From WTGA01 sp965214055 (GTDB lineage: Bacteria > Pseudomonadota > Gammaproteobacteria > Arenicellales > Poriferihabitantaceae), in NCBI GenBank assembly GCA_965214055.1, contig OZ243931.1, positions 1,736,001-1,800,000 of the forward strand: a stretch of 64,000 nucleotides of DNA. Reading direction: 5' to 3'. Of this stretch, positions 9,192-16,712 are shown in pieces. The position numbers were made by a program, and so were the translations under genes. Position 1 is the stretch's first letter; each line of letters begins with the position of its first letter. The notes below the pieces were generated by a model. That model was not told the DNA's origin. It did not search any database and worked only from the letters and a program-made list of their open reading frames with translations.

Positions 9192-9631
9192 TGCCCTCCT
9201 CGCTTGGATTGTCTTTCGCCGGCCGTTGCAGCGCGGGATCCACGATGGTGCCGACTCCCGGTATCTGGCCATGTTTGCATTCAATACCGTCCGTTCGATG
9301 GGCGGTCCGCCAAGCCGTTTCCAGGCCAGTGGAGGCTGGCTGGAACCGGATCATCCGGCGCATTGGTCGCTGCCTGTTTTCGGTTGCCGCCCGGGCCGCA
9401 ACCCGAATCGAAACGACCCTTGAATCCCGGGACAATCATATCAGGTTTGGCCTGATTCCGCTTGCTCTTGCGGAACCCCTGTCACGGGCATTCATCACCG
9501 GGGTTCCCGGTCCGCCGGGTGCCACAATGTCCCGGAACCATGGAGGAATCCTTTTTCTGCGGGGGGATCAATGACCAGTTCGACTGCTGATCTTGGTATA
9601 CTGCGCCAAACCACTTTACTTACGGCCTGTC
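9192..9631. other. divergent intergenic region gltA-aroF
   Basis: About 440 bp between divergent gltA and aroF, so promoters of both should lie here. Two adjacent small hairpins are visible: ATCAGG-TTTGG-CCTGAT at 9440-9456 and TTCCGC-N8-GCGGAA at 9456-9475. Short open frames exist on the plus strand, but they overlap gltA or lack similarity to anything I recognise. Confidence 0.5.
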
Positions 9632-10765
9632 ATGATTGTCATACTGAATTCCCGAGTAGGGGAGGATTCTCCGGAAACCAAGAACATATTGGAGTATCTC
9701 CACGCCAAACCGGGGATCACGCCGAAAATCCATCAGGTCGTCGGAGCCCAGCAAGTGCTCACGGAAATCTACCTGGTGGGCGACACTTCCATTTTGAACA
9801 AGCGGGAAATTGAAAACCTGTCCGGGGTCAAGCGGGTGGTCCGGGTCTCCCGCTCGTATGCGGTGCTGGGCCGCCATGCCGGGGATTCGCGTTCTTACGG
9901 TTTCAACTACAACGGGGTGACGTTCAACCAGGACAATCTCAATATCTTTGCCGGATTGTGTGCGGTCGATACGCCGGAACATGTTGAACAGATGCTCAAA
10001 GCCGTGTCCGAAGCCGGGATGAATTGCACCCGGATGGGAGCGTACAAACCGAGAACCAATCCGTATTCCTTCCAGGGCTATGGCGCGAACTGCCTTCCCT
10101 GGGTCTTTGACCTGGCCGGGAAGTATGGAATCAAGGTCATCGCCATGGAAATCACCCACGAAAACCACATCGAAGAGATCAATCAGGCGCTCGAACAGGC
10201 CGGAAATCCCACCGGGGTGATGCTGCAGGTCGGGACGCGCAATACGCAGAACTTCGAATTGCTGAAACAGTGCGGTCGGCAAAGCCGGCATCCCGTTTTG
10301 CTGAAACGCGGATTCGGCATTACCCTGGAGGAGTCGTTGAATGCGGCGGAGTACCTGGCCAGTGAGGGAAACCGGAAAGTGGTATTCTGTTTGCGGGGAA
10401 TGAAGACCAATATGGGGGACCCCCACCGGAACTTTGTCGATTTCAGTCATGTGCCGGTGATCAAGCGCCTGACCCATATGCCGGTCTGTATTGACCCGTC
10501 CCATTCCGTCGGGACGCGGGAGGGTGCACCGGATCATTTGCTGGATTCCTTCCATGCCACCGCCCAGGGTGTGATTGCCGGCGCAAACATGGTTTTGGTG
10601 GATTTTCATCCCAATCCGCCCACGGCCCTGGTGGATGGTCCGCAGGCCCTGACCCTGGAAGAACTGGAATTCTTCCTCGAAGACATCCGCATCGCCCGCA
10701 GCGCCTATCTGGAACGCAGTGCCCGGGCCCGGCAGTTCCACAAGGAGAACCCGGGGCCCGCATAG
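9632..10765 (+). CDS. aroF: 3-deoxy-7-phosphoheptulonate synthase (DAHP synthase)
   Basis: Makes DAHP from phosphoenolpyruvate and erythrose 4-phosphate, the entry to the shikimate pathway. The protein is of the AroA-I-beta/KDO8P-like type: an N-terminal ferredoxin-like regulatory domain (about residues 1-70) precedes a TIM barrel. GAYKPRTNPYSFQG, LLKRGFG, FCLRGMKT and CIDPSHSVGTRE carry PEP- and metal-binding residues. I use the ATG at 9632 (MIVILNSR), which matches the family N-terminus, rather than the open-frame start at 9593; no strong Shine-Dalgarno sequence precedes it. The stop is 11 bp from the convergent MFS gene. Confidence 0.92.
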   Translation: MIVILNSRVGEDSPETKNILEYLHAKPGITPKIHQVVGAQQVLTEIYLVGDTSILNKREIENLSGVKRVVRVSRSYAVLGRHAGDSRSYGFNYNGVTFNQDNLNIFAGLCAVDTPEHVEQMLKAVSEAGMNCTRMGAYKPRTNPYSFQGYGANCLPWVFDLAGKYGIKVIAMEITHENHIEEINQALEQAGNPTGVMLQVGTRNTQNFELLKQCGRQSRHPVLLKRGFGITLEESLNAAEYLASEGNRKVVFCLRGMKTNMGDPHRNFVDFSHVPVIKRLTHMPVCIDPSHSVGTREGAPDHLLDSFHATAQGVIAGANMVLVDFHPNPPTALVDGPQALTLEELEFFLEDIRIARSAYLERSARARQFHKENPGPA

Positions 10766-10776
10766 CGGTACTTACC

Positions 10777-12054
10777 TCACGAATCGGCGGGTTGTGGGAC
10801 GAGGCCGGATGAAGCCAGGGTGGTTTCATGCCCCGGGCCGGGATGCCGGGGGACCAGCAACGCCAGGACCAGGGACACCATTGCCATCGCGGAACCGATG
10901 TAAAACACCGTACCCGGATTGTTGATCCAGATAAAGCCGAATATGGCCGGGATGCCGACGGCGGCGATGTGGTTGATGGTGAAACTGACCCCCGCGGTGG
11001 CAGCGATATCCTGGGGGTCGGCAATTTTCTGGAAGTAGGTTTTGATGGCGATCGCAAAGGCGAAAAACAAATGGTCCAGAATGTACAGCCCGGCAGCCAT
11101 GCGATGATCGTCCACCACCGCATACCCGGCAAAGATCGCGATCAGGCCCACATATTCCAGGATGAGAGCCTTTCGCTCCCCCAGCAGCTGGATAAACCGG
11201 CCGACGTAGGGGGCGATCCAGATATTGGCAATGAGGTTGACCAGGTAGAGCAGGGTAATCGTTGTGACATCGTACCCGAATTTCTCCACCATCAGGAATC
11301 CGGCAAAGACCATGAAGATTTGCCGGCGTGCGCCCCCCATGAACGTCAACGCATAGTACAGCCAGTACCGTCGTCGCAGAAACAGTTTCTTGTGCTGGGT
11401 TTCTTTTGACTCAAAGTACGGATAGTAGCCCTTGCAGAAGATCGCCACGGCCAGGGTAAAGGTCCCGGCGATGAGATACAGCGGTTCAAAGCCCAGCGCG
11501 AACCCTGTGAAGGTGGACGGCAGGCCCAGCAGGTCCTGCAGGGTGACCAGCGCTTTTTCGTCGAAGCACAAAATGATCACAATGAAGATGCCCAGGGTGC
11601 CGATGGACGAGGCTTTCAGCTGTTTGGCCAGGTGCACCGGGGTTTCCGACTTGGGCACCAGTTGGAGGGTCAGCGACTGGTTCATGGTTTCGTAGTAATG
11701 AAACCCCAGGGACATGGTAAACGTGGTCAGGTACAGCGCGATTTCGGTGGGGAAAAAACCGGTTACCGCGGTGCCGACACCCAGCATGGCAAGAGACAGG
11801 AATGCCAGGTTCTGTTCGCGGAAATAGGGCAGAAGGAAAATGGCGAGGAAGGCCAGAAAGCCGGGGATTTCCCGGATGGACTGCAGGAATCCGATTTCCT
11901 GCCCGGTGAAAGCGGCCCGCTCGACCACAAAGTTGTTCAACAGGGTAAACCAGCCGTACAAACTGACCGACATGGCGCAGGCCATCAGAACCAGCATGCC
12001 TTCCGGGCCTTTGAGGAACCGGGGGAGGAGGCGGTCCAGCATTATTCCGGGCAT
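10777..12054 (-). CDS. MFS transporter, substrate unknown
   Basis: A 425-residue polytopic membrane protein with about 12 hydrophobic segments in two halves of six, split by a charged loop (FESKETQHKKLFLRRRYW). The helix-2/3 loop motif is degenerate, so it is not a close relative of drug exporters. It is convergent with aroF, and upstream lies the tRNA-Leu. Substrate cannot be inferred; an alternative start at 12042 (MLDRLL) is possible. Confidence 0.75.
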   Translation of the reverse strand: MPGIMLDRLLPRFLKGPEGMLVLMACAMSVSLYGWFTLLNNFVVERAAFTGQEIGFLQSIREIPGFLAFLAIFLLPYFREQNLAFLSLAMLGVGTAVTGFFPTEIALYLTTFTMSLGFHYYETMNQSLTLQLVPKSETPVHLAKQLKASSIGTLGIFIVIILCFDEKALVTLQDLLGLPSTFTGFALGFEPLYLIAGTFTLAVAIFCKGYYPYFESKETQHKKLFLRRRYWLYYALTFMGGARRQIFMVFAGFLMVEKFGYDVTTITLLYLVNLIANIWIAPYVGRFIQLLGERKALILEYVGLIAIFAGYAVVDDHRMAAGLYILDHLFFAFAIAIKTYFQKIADPQDIAATAGVSFTINHIAAVGIPAIFGFIWINNPGTVFYIGSAMAMVSLVLALLVPRHPGPGHETTLASSGLVPQPADS

Positions 12055-12228
12055 GGCATGAAACCGGGTCCCGGGTCCCGGCCGGGTAGATCATACCGGA
12101 CTGGTACGGTTGAGGAGGGTTCGCCGGCCAGCCCCGCTGTGGACGGGGTGTCCATTGGCCCCATTGCGGTCATCACGTCGAGGCGGCATTTCCTGACAGT
12201 TTCTGGCATCCCCTGCGTATATTATGAA

Positions 12229-12313
12229 TGGTGCCGAAGGAGGGACTCGAACCCTCACGCCGTGAAGCACAGCCCCCTCAAGACTGCGTGTCTACCAGTT
12301 CCACCACTTCGGC
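12229..12313 (-). tRNA. tRNA-Leu (anticodon GAG), CCA encoded
   Basis: On the minus strand the acceptor arm GCCGAAG pairs with CTTCGGC followed by A and an encoded CCA. The D-arm TGGTGGAACTGGTAGACAC, anticodon loop CTTGAGG and T-arm GGGTTCGAGTCCC are all clear, and there is the long variable arm of class II tRNAs. It sits 23 bp downstream of secG, as in many gammaproteobacteria. Confidence 0.96.
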
Positions 12314-12336
12314 AACAGGATGGTCTTCGTCTATGT

Positions 12337-12708
12337 TCAGTACTCGTCCGGTGTTGCGGGAACATCGGATTCTTCGATTGGTTCTTCCACGGCTTCCGCA
12401 CCGGGAACTTCCGGGGCATCCTCGGTAGCAGTCTGTTCGAAAACCGAACCGGATACCAGACTGGTTGCTTCGCCCTGACGGGTGTAGAGATAGGCCAGTA
12501 CCAGGCTGGTGATGAAAAACAGGGTGACCAGGACGGAGGTAAGCCGGCTGAGAAAATTTGCGGACCCCCGCGCCCCGAAAAGCGATTGGGAAGAGCCCCC
12601 GCCGAACGCTGCGCCCATATCCGATCCCTTGCCCTGCTGGAGCAGCACCAGAACGACAATGGTCACTGCCATGACCAAGTGAACCACTAATAATATATTG
12701 GATACCAT
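12337..12708 (-). CDS. secG: preprotein translocase subunit SecG
   Basis: A 123-residue small membrane partner of SecYE. It has two hydrophobic helices (about 3-24 and 55-76) separated by the conserved LLQQGKGSDMGAAFGGGSSQSLFG segment, visible as QQGKGSDMGAAFGGG. The C-terminus is an acidic tail of about 45 residues, longer than in Escherichia coli. It lies 19 bp after tpiA, with tRNA-Leu just downstream, and is probably co-transcribed with both. Confidence 0.95.
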   Translation of the reverse strand: MVSNILLVVHLVMAVTIVVLVLLQQGKGSDMGAAFGGGSSQSLFGARGSANFLSRLTSVLVTLFFITSLVLAYLYTRQGEATSLVSGSVFEQTATEDAPEVPGAEAVEEPIEESDVPATPDEY

Positions 12709-12727
12709 GATTTTCCCGTATCTTTAT

Positions 12728-13489
12728 TCAACCACCTGATTCCGCCGCCTGGCAAATTCCCAGGAAGTCCCGGGCATGGAGGGATGCACCGCCGATCAGA
12801 CCGCCATCGATGTCCGGCCGGGCAACCAGTTCTTCTGCATTGTCCGGTTTCATGCTGCCACCGTACAGGATTCGGCAATCAGCGGCAATGCCCTCGTCCA
12901 GCCTGGACAGTTCCCGGCGGATGTGCTGGTGGATTGCCTGGGCCTGGTCCGGGGTGGCGGTCAGCCCCGTGCCGATCGCCCAGACCGGTTCGTAGGCAAT
13001 GATCCCCTGTCTGAACGCTTCAACGCCAATACGGTCCACTACTGCCCTGATTTGGCTGGAAACGACTTTCCGGGCAATGCCCTCTTCCCGTTCCTGGCGG
13101 GTTTCACCGATACACAGGACAGGGATCAATCCACTGTCCAGGGCCGTCTTGGCCTTTTCGGCGACCAGGGCGTTGGTTTCATGGTACAGAGTCCGTCGTT
13201 CCGAGTGTCCGATAATCACGTGACTGCACCCGCTGTCGAGCAGCATGGAGGCAGAAACCTGTCCGGTAAACGCGCCCTGAGCATGCCTGTCCACATCCTG
13301 GGCACCCAGTTGGCAGGCGCTACCTGCCATCGCTTTGCCCACCGCAAAGAGGTAGGGGTAGGGCGGGCACAGCAGGATATCGACATTGGCCAGACTGGTG
13401 GAACCCGCAACGATCTTTTCCGCCAGGGCGGTAGCCATCGCCATGTCGGCGTTCATTTTCCAGTTTCCGGCGATCAGTGTTTTACGCAA
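12728..13489 (-). CDS. tpiA: triosephosphate isomerase
   Basis: Interconverts dihydroxyacetone phosphate and glyceraldehyde 3-phosphate in glycolysis and gluconeogenesis. The 253-residue TIM barrel has catalytic Lys in GNWKMN, His in IIGHSERR and Glu in AYEPVWAIGTG, plus the phosphate-gripping GGASL. It is the first gene of the tpiA-secG-tRNA-Leu set. Confidence 0.97.
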   Translation of the reverse strand: MRKTLIAGNWKMNADMAMATALAEKIVAGSTSLANVDILLCPPYPYLFAVGKAMAGSACQLGAQDVDRHAQGAFTGQVSASMLLDSGCSHVIIGHSERRTLYHETNALVAEKAKTALDSGLIPVLCIGETRQEREEGIARKVVSSQIRAVVDRIGVEAFRQGIIAYEPVWAIGTGLTATPDQAQAIHQHIRRELSRLDEGIAADCRILYGGSMKPDNAEELVARPDIDGGLIGGASLHARDFLGICQAAESGG

Positions 13490-13741
13490 GGTGATATATC
13501 GTGGTTAATCCGTCAGGGTCGGCCCAAGGCCCAAAAAACAGGGGTGTGGATATTACCGTTCAGGCGTTTAGAAAGCAATGCCGGAATTCGGGATTGTCAG
13601 GAGTGTTAGGACCATTGATGGCCCAGGAAGAGGCGGCAATCGCAGGTTTCTCATCGCCGAGCATAGATGGCCGAGTGGAGGTCAGATTGTCGAACTGTTT
13701 TGCTATGCTGTACTTGAAATGCAACACATTGGATAGAAACC

Positions 13742-14029
13742 ATGAGTCAATCCACGTTTACCTTTCGGGTCGATGAAGTACTGAAGGATGATTTTGCTAC
13801 GATCGTGAAGTCGATGGACCGTATCGGTACCCAACTGTTGCGCGATTACATGAGGGACATTGTGCGCCGCCAGAAAGCCGTGCAGGACTGCGATATCTGG
13901 TTCCGGGAACAGGTACAGATCGGACTGGATTCCGCAAATACCGGTAATCTGGTATCAAGTGAGGAGGTCGAGACGAAATTTGTTGCCCGCAGAGCCGCAA
14001 CTCGTCGCAAACTTGATGGATTCTCGTGA
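13742..14029 (+). CDS. RHH-type antitoxin of a ParDE/RelBE-like module
   Basis: A 95-residue protein whose N-terminus (TFTFRVDEVLKDDFATIVK) resembles a ribbon-helix-helix DNA-binding fold, as in COG3905-type antitoxins. The C-terminal half (SSEEVETKFVARRAATRRKL) would wrap the toxin. The stop overlaps the GTG start of the downstream toxin by 4 bp, typical of TA operons. Since the toxin is truncated, the antitoxin may now be an orphan or may act in trans on related toxins. Confidence 0.75.
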   Translation: MSQSTFTFRVDEVLKDDFATIVKSMDRIGTQLLRDYMRDIVRRQKAVQDCDIWFREQVQIGLDSANTGNLVSSEEVETKFVARRAATRRKLDGFS

Positions 14030-14202
14030 AACTGGTTTGGACACCCGAAGCGATTAAGGACCGTGATGACATATACGACTACATCGAGGCAGATAATCTC
14101 GTTGCAGCATTAGCCTTGGACGAACTGTTTTCAGAAAAGGCGAAACGGTTGATAGATCACCCAAGACTCGGACGGACAGTCAACCGGTCCTTCAAATCCT
14201 GA
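14026..14202 (+). pseudogene. truncated ParE-family toxin
   Basis: Starts at GTG 14026 and reads 58 codons (KLVWTPEAIKDRDDIYDYIE, then a helix ending HPRLGRTVNRS). Similarity to ParE toxins is good up to about residue 54, where intact members go on for about 35-40 more residues containing the catalytic C-terminal strand. Here the frame ends in SFKS and stop, so the 3' end has been lost or replaced. Probably inactive. The following 40 bp show no continuation in other frames that I can see. Confidence 0.75.
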
Positions 14203-14260
14203 TTACAATGCAACTCCGGCTTTCAGGGTGAAATGACCCTTCGTGCTCCTAACATCTGGG

Positions 14261-14288
14261 TTGATTTGTAATTTAAACAGTATATTAT
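14261..14288 (+). promoter_or_regulatory. predicted sigma-70 promoter of the relBE-like pair
   Basis: TTGATT (14261-14266), a 16-bp spacer and TATTAT (14283-14288) lie 35 bp before the antitoxin start at 14323, in an AT-rich stretch unlike its surroundings. Prediction from sequence only. Confidence 0.45.
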
Positions 14289-14322
14289 TTACTTTTTTAT
14301 TGGTCCTTTAAAAGGTCTTTTC

Positions 14323-14577
14323 ATGAAAACGACATACCCAATCCTTGCAGAGATGAGCACCGGGATTTCCGCGTTGAAGAAGAACCCCATGGCGGTCATT
14401 GAGCACGCTGAGGGGGCGCCAGTGGCGATCCTGAATCGTAATCGACCGGTCTTCTACGCGGTGCCTGCGGTGGCGTGGGAAGCCTTGCTCGAAAAGATCG
14501 AGGATCTGGAACTCGCGGTGCTGGTGCGCGAACGCGAGGGTGAGGGCGAAATAGAAGTCGATATCAATGAGCTATAG
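14323..14577 (+). CDS. antitoxin of the Phd/YefM/StbD (RelB-like) type
   Basis: An 84-residue antitoxin. The N-terminal ISALKKNPMAVIEHAEGAPVAI and NRNRPVFYAVPAVAWEALLE match the StbD/YafN branch of Phd/YefM antitoxins, which bind operator DNA with the N-terminus and the toxin with the acidic C-terminus (REREGEGEIEVDINEL). It overlaps the toxin start by 11 bp. A good promoter lies just upstream. The module looks intact. Confidence 0.85.
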   Translation: MKTTYPILAEMSTGISALKKNPMAVIEHAEGAPVAILNRNRPVFYAVPAVAWEALLEKIEDLELAVLVREREGEGEIEVDINEL

Positions 14578-14851
14578 GCTGATCTTCCTGACGAGCGCGA
14601 TGCGCGAATGGAAGAAGCTCAATCCGGACATCCGAAGGCAATTCAAGAAAAAGCTGGTGGTCCGTCTGAAAACTCCGCATATCGAGCGTGATCGCTTGAG
14701 CACCATGAAGCATTGCTACAAGATCAAGCTTCGCAGCGCGGGGTATCGGCTCGTCTACCAGGTTCGCGAGCGGGATGTCATCGTGGCGGTTGCGGCTATC
14801 GGCAAGCGAGAGCGCAATGCCATTTATCGGATGGCAGCCAGGAGAGGATAG
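14567..14851 (+). CDS. RelE/StbE-family mRNA interferase toxin
   Basis: A 94-residue basic protein of the RelE superfamily, expected to cleave mRNA on the ribosome. YRLIFLTSAMREWKKLNPDIR, KIKLRSAGYRLVYQV and the C-terminal VAAIGKRERNAIYRMA are family signatures; basic and aromatic residues of the catalytic face (K, R, Y) are retained. Full length. Its start lies inside the antitoxin gene, so the pair is translationally coupled. Confidence 0.88.
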   Translation: MSYRLIFLTSAMREWKKLNPDIRRQFKKKLVVRLKTPHIERDRLSTMKHCYKIKLRSAGYRLVYQVRERDVIVAVAAIGKRERNAIYRMAARRG

Positions 14852-14874
14852 GTTCGGAGTAACACAGGTTCCAC

Positions 14875-15138
14875 ATGCTCCGCAAACGACAGGCTTGCGC
14901 TGCCCAGTACTATCTATGGGTACTGGGCAGGCCTCGCAGACAAGCGGCGCGCCGTCTGGCCTTGCTGGATAGCGCGGAAACGCTCGGAGACCTTGCCGCA
15001 CTGCCGAGCAACCGGTTGGAGATGTTGCGTGGTGACCGCGCCGGTCAGTACAGCATTCGGATCAATGAGCAATGGCGCGTCTGTTTCCATTGGACGGACG
15101 AAGGACCATGCAGTGTTGAGATCGTAGATTATCACTGA
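14875..15138 (+). CDS. higB: HigB-family toxin with aberrant N-terminus
   Basis: An 87-residue frame. From about residue 22 (QAARRLALLDSAETLGDL) to the end (GDRAGQYSIRINEQWRVCF, then VEIVDYH) it is a textbook HigB. The first 20 residues do not look like HigB; they are encoded by a sequence with a perfect 11-bp inverted repeat (14900-14930), as if an insertion replaced the true 5' end. The start codon at 14875 is therefore only the first available one and the toxin may be inactive. higA follows after 11 bp. Confidence 0.6.
   Translation: MLRKRQACAAQYYLWVLGRPRRQAARRLALLDSAETLGDLAALPSNRLEMLRGDRAGQYSIRINEQWRVCFHWTDEGPCSVEIVDYH
14900..14930. repeat. perfect hairpin inside the 5' end of higB
   Basis: CTGCCCAGTAC (14900-14910) and GTACTGGGCAG (14920-14930) are perfect 11-bp inverted arms around a 9-nt loop. 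It sits exactly where the HigB N-terminus stops resembling its family, suggesting a small palindromic insertion or a deletion junction. Confidence 0.6.
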
Positions 15139-15149
15139 GGAAATTTGAC

Positions 15150-15482
15150 ATGAACCCGAGGAATGGCATGAAACCAGTGCATCCTGGAGAAATCCTGCGC
15201 GACGAACTCGATGAACTTGGGTTGTCCGCCAATGCGCTATCGAAGGAATTGGGCGTGCCGGTGAACCGAGTAACAATGATCCTGAACGGCCAGCGGGGCG
15301 TAAGCGCAGACACGGCGTTGCGGCTCGCACGCTATTTCGGAACGACACCGCAACTCTGGCTAAACTTGCAGAAGACCTGGGAACTTCGCCAAGCAGAGAA
15401 CGCGGCGGGTCACGAGATCGAGAAGTGCGTGGTGCCCCGGCAATCGTCGGAAACAAGCATGGTGTCCGGTGCCCATTCCTGA
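15150..15482 (+). CDS. higA: HigA-family antitoxin (XRE-type)
   Basis: A 110-residue helix-turn-helix antitoxin. MKPVHPGEILRDELDELGLS is the classic start of the HigA/VapI family; the HTH spans about residues 20-60 (SANALSKELGVPVNRVTMIL), followed by GQRGVSADTALRLARYFGT. The best start may be the internal ATG of MKPVHPGE. It would repress its own operon and neutralise HigB. The last 30 residues vary in the family. Intact, unlike its partner. Confidence 0.88.
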   Translation: MNPRNGMKPVHPGEILRDELDELGLSANALSKELGVPVNRVTMILNGQRGVSADTALRLARYFGTTPQLWLNLQKTWELRQAENAAGHEIEKCVVPRQSSETSMVSGAHS

Positions 15483-15535
15483 CGAAATGCCACCGATTCC
15501 ACGCGAAATTTACTAGTGATCATTCGGTAAATTTA

Positions 15536-15960
15536 CCACCCCCGGACGGAGTTGATCGGTGCAGGATTGAAGCCGGTATGGTGTTCTCTTTTTCAACAGG
15601 AGCACACCATGCGCAAACTCAAAGAAATTTTTCGACTCTCTCATCAGGGTATGCTTCACCGGCAAATCGCCCAAAGCTGTGGCGTGGCCCGTCGTACGGT
15701 GAGCAATTATCTGACCCGATTTGCCTGTTCCGGCCTGTCCTGGCCGTTGCCGGATGAGCTGACGGAGTCTGAACTGGAACAGAAGCTGTTTCCACCGCAT
15801 CCCCCTGTTCGGGCCACCGAGGAATGGGTGGTTCCCGACTGGAAATACGTTCATCTCGAACTCAAGAGGAAAGCGGTGAACCTGCATCTGCTGTGGCAGG
15901 AATATCGCGAGCAGCACCCCACAGCCTACCAAACGCATACGTTCAGCTGGCTTTGGGGCA
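15536..15960 (+). mobile_element. IS21-family remnant: left end and N-terminal part of istA
   Basis: From the ATG at 15609 the frame MRKLKEIFRLSHQGMLHRQI continues as an IstA-type N-terminus with a helix-turn-helix (GVARRTVSNYLTRF), then GLSWPLPDEL, ELEQKLFPP, PDWKYVHLELKRK and LLWQEYREQHPTAY, all typical of IS21 transposases. Similarity stops near 15945, before the catalytic DDE domain, and there is no istB. The sequence before the ATG matches the corresponding part of the second remnant at 22553-22800 (ACCACCCCC, GCAGGATT, GTGTTCT). A dead fragment. Confidence 0.8.
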
Positions 15961-16002
15961 GGAATCAGATGACGCAACAAAAACCTTGGTTTTTGATACA
16001 GC

Positions 16003-16281
16003 CTATGCCGCGACTGACAAGCGCACCCCCAACGCGTGCATCAGCCGGTGAATAGTGTGCCACTTGGGTTGTACTTGACCATTGATCACTTTGTAGAGAC
16101 TTTCACGATTCAACCCAGTCGCTTCAGCAACCCGAGAGACCCCCTTGTGCTTGATGGCATGACCCAGGGCCACGACAAAGACAGCCGGGTCCTCATCTTC
16201 GTAGGCTTCCGTCAGGTACCGAGACAGTTCATCCTCGTCCAGCAAGTGGTCAAAGGGGTTGTATTCGGTCAGTTCAGCCAT
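16003..16281 (-). CDS. HTH antitoxin of a HigBA2-like (addiction module antidote) pair
   Basis: A 92-residue protein. The N-terminus FDHLLDEDELSRYLTEAYED and HTH VSRVAEATGLNRESLYKVIN followed by GQVQPKWHTIHRLMHALGVRL match the 'putative addiction module antidote' family (TIGR02684), in which the toxin gene precedes the antitoxin, as it does here on the minus strand. The toxin is broken (16285-16465), leaving a possible orphan antitoxin. Confidence 0.82.
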   Translation of the reverse strand: MAELTEYNPFDHLLDEDELSRYLTEAYEDEDPAVFVVALGHAIKHKGVSRVAEATGLNRESLYKVINGQVQPKWHTIHRLMHALGVRLSVAA

Positions 16282-16284
16282 GGT

Positions 16285-16465
16285 TCAAGCCTCCAATTCG
16301 CTCAATATTCGGTGTGTACGGGCAATGTCGCGTGACTGACTGGACTTGTCGCCACCGCACAACAAGATAATACGTTTGCCATCACGAATCGAAAAGTATA
16401 GCCAGTAGCCAGGGCCTGAGAAAACTCTCATTTCACTCACGCCCTGCCGACTGGTTTGATGTCCC
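16285..16465 (-). pseudogene. truncated, frameshifted HigB2-like toxin
   Basis: Reading leftwards, LGDIKPVG is followed, after a one-base loss near 16433, by VSEMRVFSGPGYWLYFSIRD, then LLCGGDKSSQSRDIARTHRI and a stop 3 bp before the antitoxin ATG. These are the second half of the addiction-module killer family (TIGR02683). About 40 N-terminal residues are missing and the two parts are in different frames, so the toxin is dead. Confidence 0.75.
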
Positions 16466-16542
16466 CAAGATTGTTAGGAGTTCATGATCTTTTGTTTTGC
16501 GTTCCGCGTGATTGTGGGGTAAATTTTGGGACTTATATACTT

Positions 16543-16590
16543 AACTTAATGGGATGGTCCGCCCCCGCCTTCGGTCGAGACACAAACCCC
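16543..16590 (+). repeat. dispersed repeat, copy 1 (partial)
   Basis: Carries GGTCCGCCCCC and CCTTCGGTCGAGACAC shared with the copies at 38190, 39779 and 58118. Its left edge AACTTAATGGGATGGTC resembles the opposite terminus of the 58118-58203 copy in inverted form, as expected if the element has imperfect terminal inverted repeats. Confidence 0.6.
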
Positions 16591-16712
16591 ACATACCGAA
16601 ACATGATCACAGTCCTTTACAGTAATATCCCGGTCAATCCGTGGATATCGAAGAGCATGGGTCTCCATGCGGGACCAGCCGGAACGATTGCCGAAGGCGG
16701 GAAGTCTGCAGC

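Noticed and set aside
9166..9423. Plus-strand frame of 85 codons with a hydrophobic N-terminus before aroF
   Set aside because: It overlaps the gltA start, lacks a clear ribosome-binding site and similarity, and its hydrophobic start is the reverse complement of the gltA leader.
15979..15994. Terminator AAAAACC-TT-GGTTTTT after the antitoxin at 16003
   Set aside because: The loop is only two bases and the stem is nearly all A/T, so it is not convincing as an intrinsic terminator.
13700..16500. Chromosomal integron cassette array carrying TA modules
   Set aside because: No attC-like recombination sites with proper GTTRRRY/RYYYAAC pairs and no integrase were found; the TCCTAAC and GTTAGGA ends are near misses.
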